Shown: positions 59,704 through 64,000 of the stretch, piece after piece
Numbering within the stretch: position 1 is the first letter of the stretch
Layout: every line of letters begins with the position of its first letter
NCBI RefSeq assembly: GCF_945859685.1
Contig: NC_079149.1
Coordinates: 22,417,118 to 22,481,117, forward strand
Reading direction: 5' to 3'
DNA length: 64,000 nt
Origin: Eupeodes corollae
Lineage: Eukaryota; Arthropoda; Insecta; Diptera; Syrphidae
Notes under the pieces: generated by a model
Told to the model about the DNA's origin: nothing
The model's input: the letters and a program-made list of their open reading frames with translations, nothing else
The model's database searches: none
Program-made: the position numbers and the translations under genes

Positions 59704-62420
59704 TACTTACTTACTTAAAGTGGCGCTATAGTCCGGGGCGGACCTGGGCCTCAACCAACATGCGTCTCCAGCCGGCTCGGTCCCTAGCTAGCTGTCTCCA
59801 GTTATATCTTCTCCTCCATTTTCCATCTATGCGTACGGGACCAAAAATCACCCTAAGAATTTTTCACTCGAAGCATCCTAAGACGCTCTCATCTTTCTTT
59901 GACAGGGTCCAGGCCTCAGCGATTTTACATAATCGAGAGAGGACTTTACTTCTCAATTGCCTTCTAAGTCCAAAGAAGCAGCGATTTGCAAGAGTTATTC
60001 TTCGTTTGATTTCGGCGCTGGTGTCGTTGTCTGTGTTAATAGCGGAGCCTAGGTAGACAAAGTCCTCAACTACCTCAAAGTTATAGCTGTCCATGGTGAC
60101 GTTTTGTCCAAGACGTCGTTGTTCAGTGTCCTTTTTTGATGACATCATATACTTGCTCTTGCCCTCATTGACCACTAAACCGATCTTCTTCGCTTCCGCC
60201 ACAATGCTTAAAAACGCTCCACTGACATCACGCTTTGATCTTCCAATTATGTCAATATCATCTGCGTATCCGAGTAATTGGATGGACCTTTGGAAGATTG
60301 TGCCTCTAGTGTTGTCGGTTGAGTTTTGCACAATTCTTTCCAGAACGATGTTGAAGAAGTCGCATGACAGTGCATCGCCTTGTCTAAAACCTTTTTTGAC
60401 ATCAAATGCATCCGTGAGATCTTTTCCGACCTTGATAGAGCAGCGTGCATTCTCCATCGTCATTCTGCACAAACGGATAAGTTTGACAGGGATGCCAAAA
60501 CTAGACATTGCTCGGTAGAGCTCTTCCCTATAAATGCTGTCATACGCGGCTTTAAAACCGATAATGAGATGGTGGGTATCGATTTGAAGCTCCTGGGTTT
60601 TTTCCAACACCTGCCGTAGTGTGAACATTTGGTCGATAGTGGACTTTCTTGGTCTGAAGACACACTGATAAGGACCAATCAAGTTGTTGACGAATGGCTT
60701 CAGACGTTCACATAATACGGCAGAGAGGATCTTATACGCAATGTTAAGGAGACTGATGCCTCTGTAGTTGGCGGAGTTTAGAGGATCTCCTTTCTTATGT
60801 ATCGGGCACACTCATGCTCTCTTTTTTTCCATCTAAGAAGCCAGTGTTCTTGTCTCCTCTTCTGCTCATAGAGCTCACGAGCAGCTCTAGTCCTTTTGTG
60901 CAGCGCCGTTTTGTATGCCTCTTGTTTCGCTGCGTGCGCTTGCCGGCATTCGTCGTCGCTGTGGTGGCCGTGTGAAACCTAGCACTTCAGAAGCGGCATC
61001 TCTGATGGCTGCAAGGCAATGTTGCCACTGGTTTTCAATGCTTAATGCAGGTAGCATAGCACTCCTTAAGAGGTTATTAGAGACGTGATCGGAAAAGGAC
61101 GTGGCAGCCTCTTGCGATTGTAGCCGTCTAACGTCGAATCTTCTCACAGTACTTCCTTGTTTTGGCTTGGATCGGGATATCCGTAGCTGTACCTTGGCTA
61201 CTACGAGGTAGTGGTCCGAGTCAATATTGGCCCCTCGGAGTTTTCGGATATCCTGTATACTGGAGAAGTGTCGTGCGTCGATCGCAATGTGGTCAATCTG
61301 GTCGACGGTTGATTGATCAGGAGATTTCCATGTCCCCTTGTGGATATTAAGATGCGTGAACTGCGTACTAGCTACCAGAACGTCTCGCCCCGCAGCGAAA
61401 TCGACCAGCCTGAATCCGTTGTCGGAGGTAGTGTCGTGCAGGCTGTATCTCCCGATTATGCCACCAAAGATGTCTTCTCTTCCTAGCTTGGCATTAAAAT
61501 CTCCTAAGACAATTTTAATGTCATAGCCAGGGCACTGCTCATATGTCTTGTCCAAGAGCTCGAAGAACATATCTTTGGTGTCTTCATCTTTCTCCTCTGT
61601 TGGGGCATGCGCGCATATTAGGCTTATGTTGGCGAATTTAGCCTTGATGCGGATTGTCGTGATGCGCTCGCTCACACTGTTGAAACTCAAGACTTTTTTC
61701 CTGAGCCTAGTTCCAACAACAAATCCACACCCAATAGACGCTGTCTTTGTTCTCGGTAGCAGTCGCCGTAGTAGATATCGCAGTCTTTTAGTTTGCGTTT
61801 GCCCGGTCCATCCCATCGCACTTCTTGGATGGCTGTAATATCTGCCTTGCAGCAGTTTAGGGCTTCCGCTAATTGTTCGGCTGCACGTGGTCTGTTAAGG
61901 GACCTAACATTCCACGTACATATCCGAAGTTCGTTGTCCTTATTTCGTTTGCGTGGGTTGTCAACAGTGAATCCGTCCGTATCCGAGACTTGTTGGTGCT
62001 TCGAAACTAAAGGTATTTTTTACGTGACCAGGAAGTCACCCCGACGGCACAATCTCCAAACTAGAGGGCCAGATCCTTAGTATAACTCCAAGGAAGGGGA
62101 GCCGGATAAACCGCTCCTTACAGGCCTGGGCTCCGAATATGTCGAAGAAGCCCTATAAGGTGTTCACTAAGTAGTTCAACCTTACTGGAACTGTAGACGC
62201 CACCGTTGATTCTATCTCGAGAATTCTTCCGCTGCCGCCTGGATAAGGAGAGGTGCCTTAGTGGAAACACCTCTCCTCCCCAATCTCCAGTTGAGGTACT
62301 AGGCACCCGATGTTCACCGCGGGGAGGTGAGAGTAGGAGTTGATAGACAGAGGTGGGTTTTGAGAAAAACCTGTGGACGCTTGTGTCCTCTTGAATGCAC
62401 ATGTCTACCATTGGAACATC
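59704..62420 (-). mobile_element. LINE-A copy 3, with target-site duplication
   Basis: Minus strand, from the 5' end at 62420: a leader with a short open frame (62411-62118), the endonuclease (61816-60887; VVGTRLRKKVLSFNSVSERI, ICAHAPTEEKDED, IVLGDFNAKLGRED, DSDHYLVVAK), then RT (60811-59864; HKKGDPLNSANYRGISLLNI, GFKAAYDSIYREELYRAM, KKGFRQGDALSCDFFNIVLE, LLGYADDIDIIGRSKRDV). A frameshift near 61740 splits the endonuclease start (IQEVRWDGPGKRKLKDC). About 0.4 kb of linker is deleted at about 60811-60820 relative to copy 2, plus about 50 bp near 59920. The 3' end reads GGACTATAGCGCCACTTTAA then TAAG repeats. Perfect 14-bp duplications AAAATTAATTAATA lie at 59690-59703 and 62421-62434. Confidence 0.9.
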
Positions 62421-62434
62421 AAAATTAATTAATA

Positions 62435-63185
62435 CATACTCGTAATTCTTAATTCCAACATCAAAAACTATTGGGAAAACAACAAACTTACTAGAAATTC
62501 TAAAATATGATGCTAATTTTTCAATATGTATTTACAATGAATTTCTTTGATTTTAATTCTCAAGTTCCTTAAGTTTAATTTTTTTCATGAATTGTAGAAA
62601 ACTTAAACTATTAGGGTGTGTTTACATTTGACTGTTTTTGAAGTTGCATCACTCTTTGATTCGATCACACTCATATGAAAATATGGTCAAATGATAGGTT
62701 ATGTTTAAATTTGACACCTGTCAAACCATATGAAAATATGGTCAAAAGATGGGTAAAGTTTAAATTTGACACCTGTCAAACTCAGCTGTCATTTAAAGTG
62801 TCAAAATATTTGTTTAATAATTGGTTACTTAACCATCAAATAACTCACAAAATATATTCATGACTATTGGACAAAGTTATGTGTTTTATTTACTTATGTA
62901 ATATTCAATATATAGTTCTTCTTTAAATACGATAAGGTAAAAATAACTTTATATCCGCAGTAGAAACCCAGAAGCAATGACCAACAAATTGTATGACTTT
63001 TTATGTAAATTTGCGACTTTTTGTTGGCAGAACCAATAAATGTTTCTAATAGAATCAGTAAATAAATTATAGAAATTCCAATGAATGTATGGTCTTAATT
63101 TGTTTTGACAATAGATTTTCATTTTCATTAGAAGTTCAAATAACACAGCCTATTGGTAAATATTGGAATATTTGTAATTTCGATG
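62435..63185. other. Intergenic stretch with a 55-bp tandem duplication
   Basis: Two tandem units (62672-62726 and 62727-62781) share CATATGAAAATATGGTCAAA and TTTAAATTTGACACCTGTCA. They are followed by CTCAGCTGTCATTTAAAGTG, also seen at 32640. No gene is recognised. Confidence 0.5.
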
Positions 63186-63189
63186 CTGC

Positions 63190-64000
63190 CAATGCTGCTG
63201 ACATGGCTCCTCCTGTATTTGAAAGCGTTAACGATTATATGAATCGAATCTTCTTTCGCACTCGCACAGTACTTAAAGAAAACAACTTTTGTCCAGTTTG
63301 TCCCTAAAAAAGATGAATTTTCCTCACTCTCTAACTATCGACCAATTGCACATACAATCCTTCTTGGAAACGCTGATTAATTTTCAGCTGAGGAAATGTC
63401 TTGAAGAACGAAAGCTTCTTAATAACCGGCAGTACGGTTTTCGTAGCACCGAACGGTGGAACAGATTTTTACATCGTTTTGGAGTAAGTAAGATTATTTC
63501 ACTGATATTTCAAAGGTGTTTGATAGAGTTTTGGCATCAAGCTCTCTTATCGCAAATGCGGGCCTTTGGTATTAATAAATATATTCTTTGTTGGGTTTGA
63601 AATTAAACTCGGACCCTCCAATTCAATTAGTATTGGACGAGTTCAAATTTGATATCCCCAATATAAACGCTGGTGTGCCCCAGGGCTCCGTTTTGTATTC
63701 GATACTCTTCGTCTTCCTTACTTTTATAAATGATCTTTTTTTGATCAGCAAACTAAATTGTTTTGCTGATGACAGCTTTTCATATTAGCTTTTAACCTTG
63801 GTCTTCGGATGTGGACTACCAAAGGCAGCGTATGATAAGCTCATTTAATTTTGATCTTGGCAGTATTGTCCAATGGTTAATCAAAAACGGTGTAGAATTT
63901 AATGCTACGGAAACTCCAAGTTATCTACTTTCGCAAAAGCGTAACACTTCCCCAATTCTACTACTAATGGGTGGTACTTACATCTAAGAGACTAAAAAGC
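63190..64000 (+). mobile_element. LINE-B copy 4, running off the window end
   Basis: The + strand gives VFESVNDYMNRIFFRTRTVL (matching SVNDSMGRIVFRTRVV of copy 3), then after a deletion FVPKKDEFSSLSNYRPIA, NNRQYGFRST, DISKVFDR-like motif A, NAGVPQGSVLYSILFVFLTF and LNCFADDSFSY (active site, about 63752-63785). Frameshifts and stops make it inactive. The 3' part lies beyond 64000. Confidence 0.8.

Noticed and set aside
60093..62080. Plus-strand frames of 60-140 codons
   Set aside because: They are the antisense of LINE-A copy 3, whose minus strand gives endonuclease and RT motifs.

Overview
The window looks like euchromatic or pericentromeric DNA of a brachyceran fly: it is very AT-rich, has short (59-77 nt) GT-AG introns, and carries transposon families common in Diptera. 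No virus, bacterial operon, CRISPR array or intact tRNA/rRNA gene was seen. Only two host protein genes can be supported. Both are on the + strand and both belong to the CD36 / class B scavenger receptor family. Gene 1 (five coding exons, 6378-8434, 512 aa) and gene 2 (five coding exons, 24721-26671, 528 aa) share all four intron positions and phases, and each has a splice acceptor just upstream of its ATG. They are tandem paralogs about 16 kb apart.

The rest is mostly a graveyard of transposable elements. One APE-type non-LTR retrotransposon family (LINE-A) has three copies (23.0-24.5 kb +, 46.0-48.4 kb -, 59.7-62.4 kb -); the last has a perfect 14-bp target-site duplication and keeps YADD. 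A second family (LINE-B, VPQGSVLSPT / FADDS type) occurs at 11.0-12.8, 14.9-15.4, 17.9-19.3, 41.7-45.2 and 63.2-64.0 kb. Other LINE pieces are at 9.2, 12.8-13.2, 21.2-22.9 and 55.1-56.1 kb. A tRNA-derived SINE has five copies, and its 3' end matches the LINE-A 3' end, so LINE-A is probably its mobilising partner.

DNA transposon remnants are Tc1-like (3.6-4.7 and 40.6-41.4 kb), mariner-like (27.6-28.5, 30.7-31.4 and 57.0-57.2 kb), PIF/Harbinger (49.9-50.6 kb) and hAT (57.4-58.3 kb). All are broken, mostly by internal deletion.

Two non-coding repeat families that I cannot name are also dispersed here. Family X (1.3-2.5, 13.4-14.8, 31.4-32.3 and 51.8-53.2 kb) has about 175-bp internal repeats and a palindromic end. 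Family Y lies at 5.3-6.1 and 54.2-54.8 kb, with a weaker copy at 3.0-3.5 kb. The most unusual block is 35.6-39.5 kb. It is a roughly 4-kb degenerate satellite made of short motifs of the AACTTTTC / GAAAAGTT type that alternate in orientation and carry inverted higher-order segments. Intervening DNA is AT-rich with no recognisable genes.
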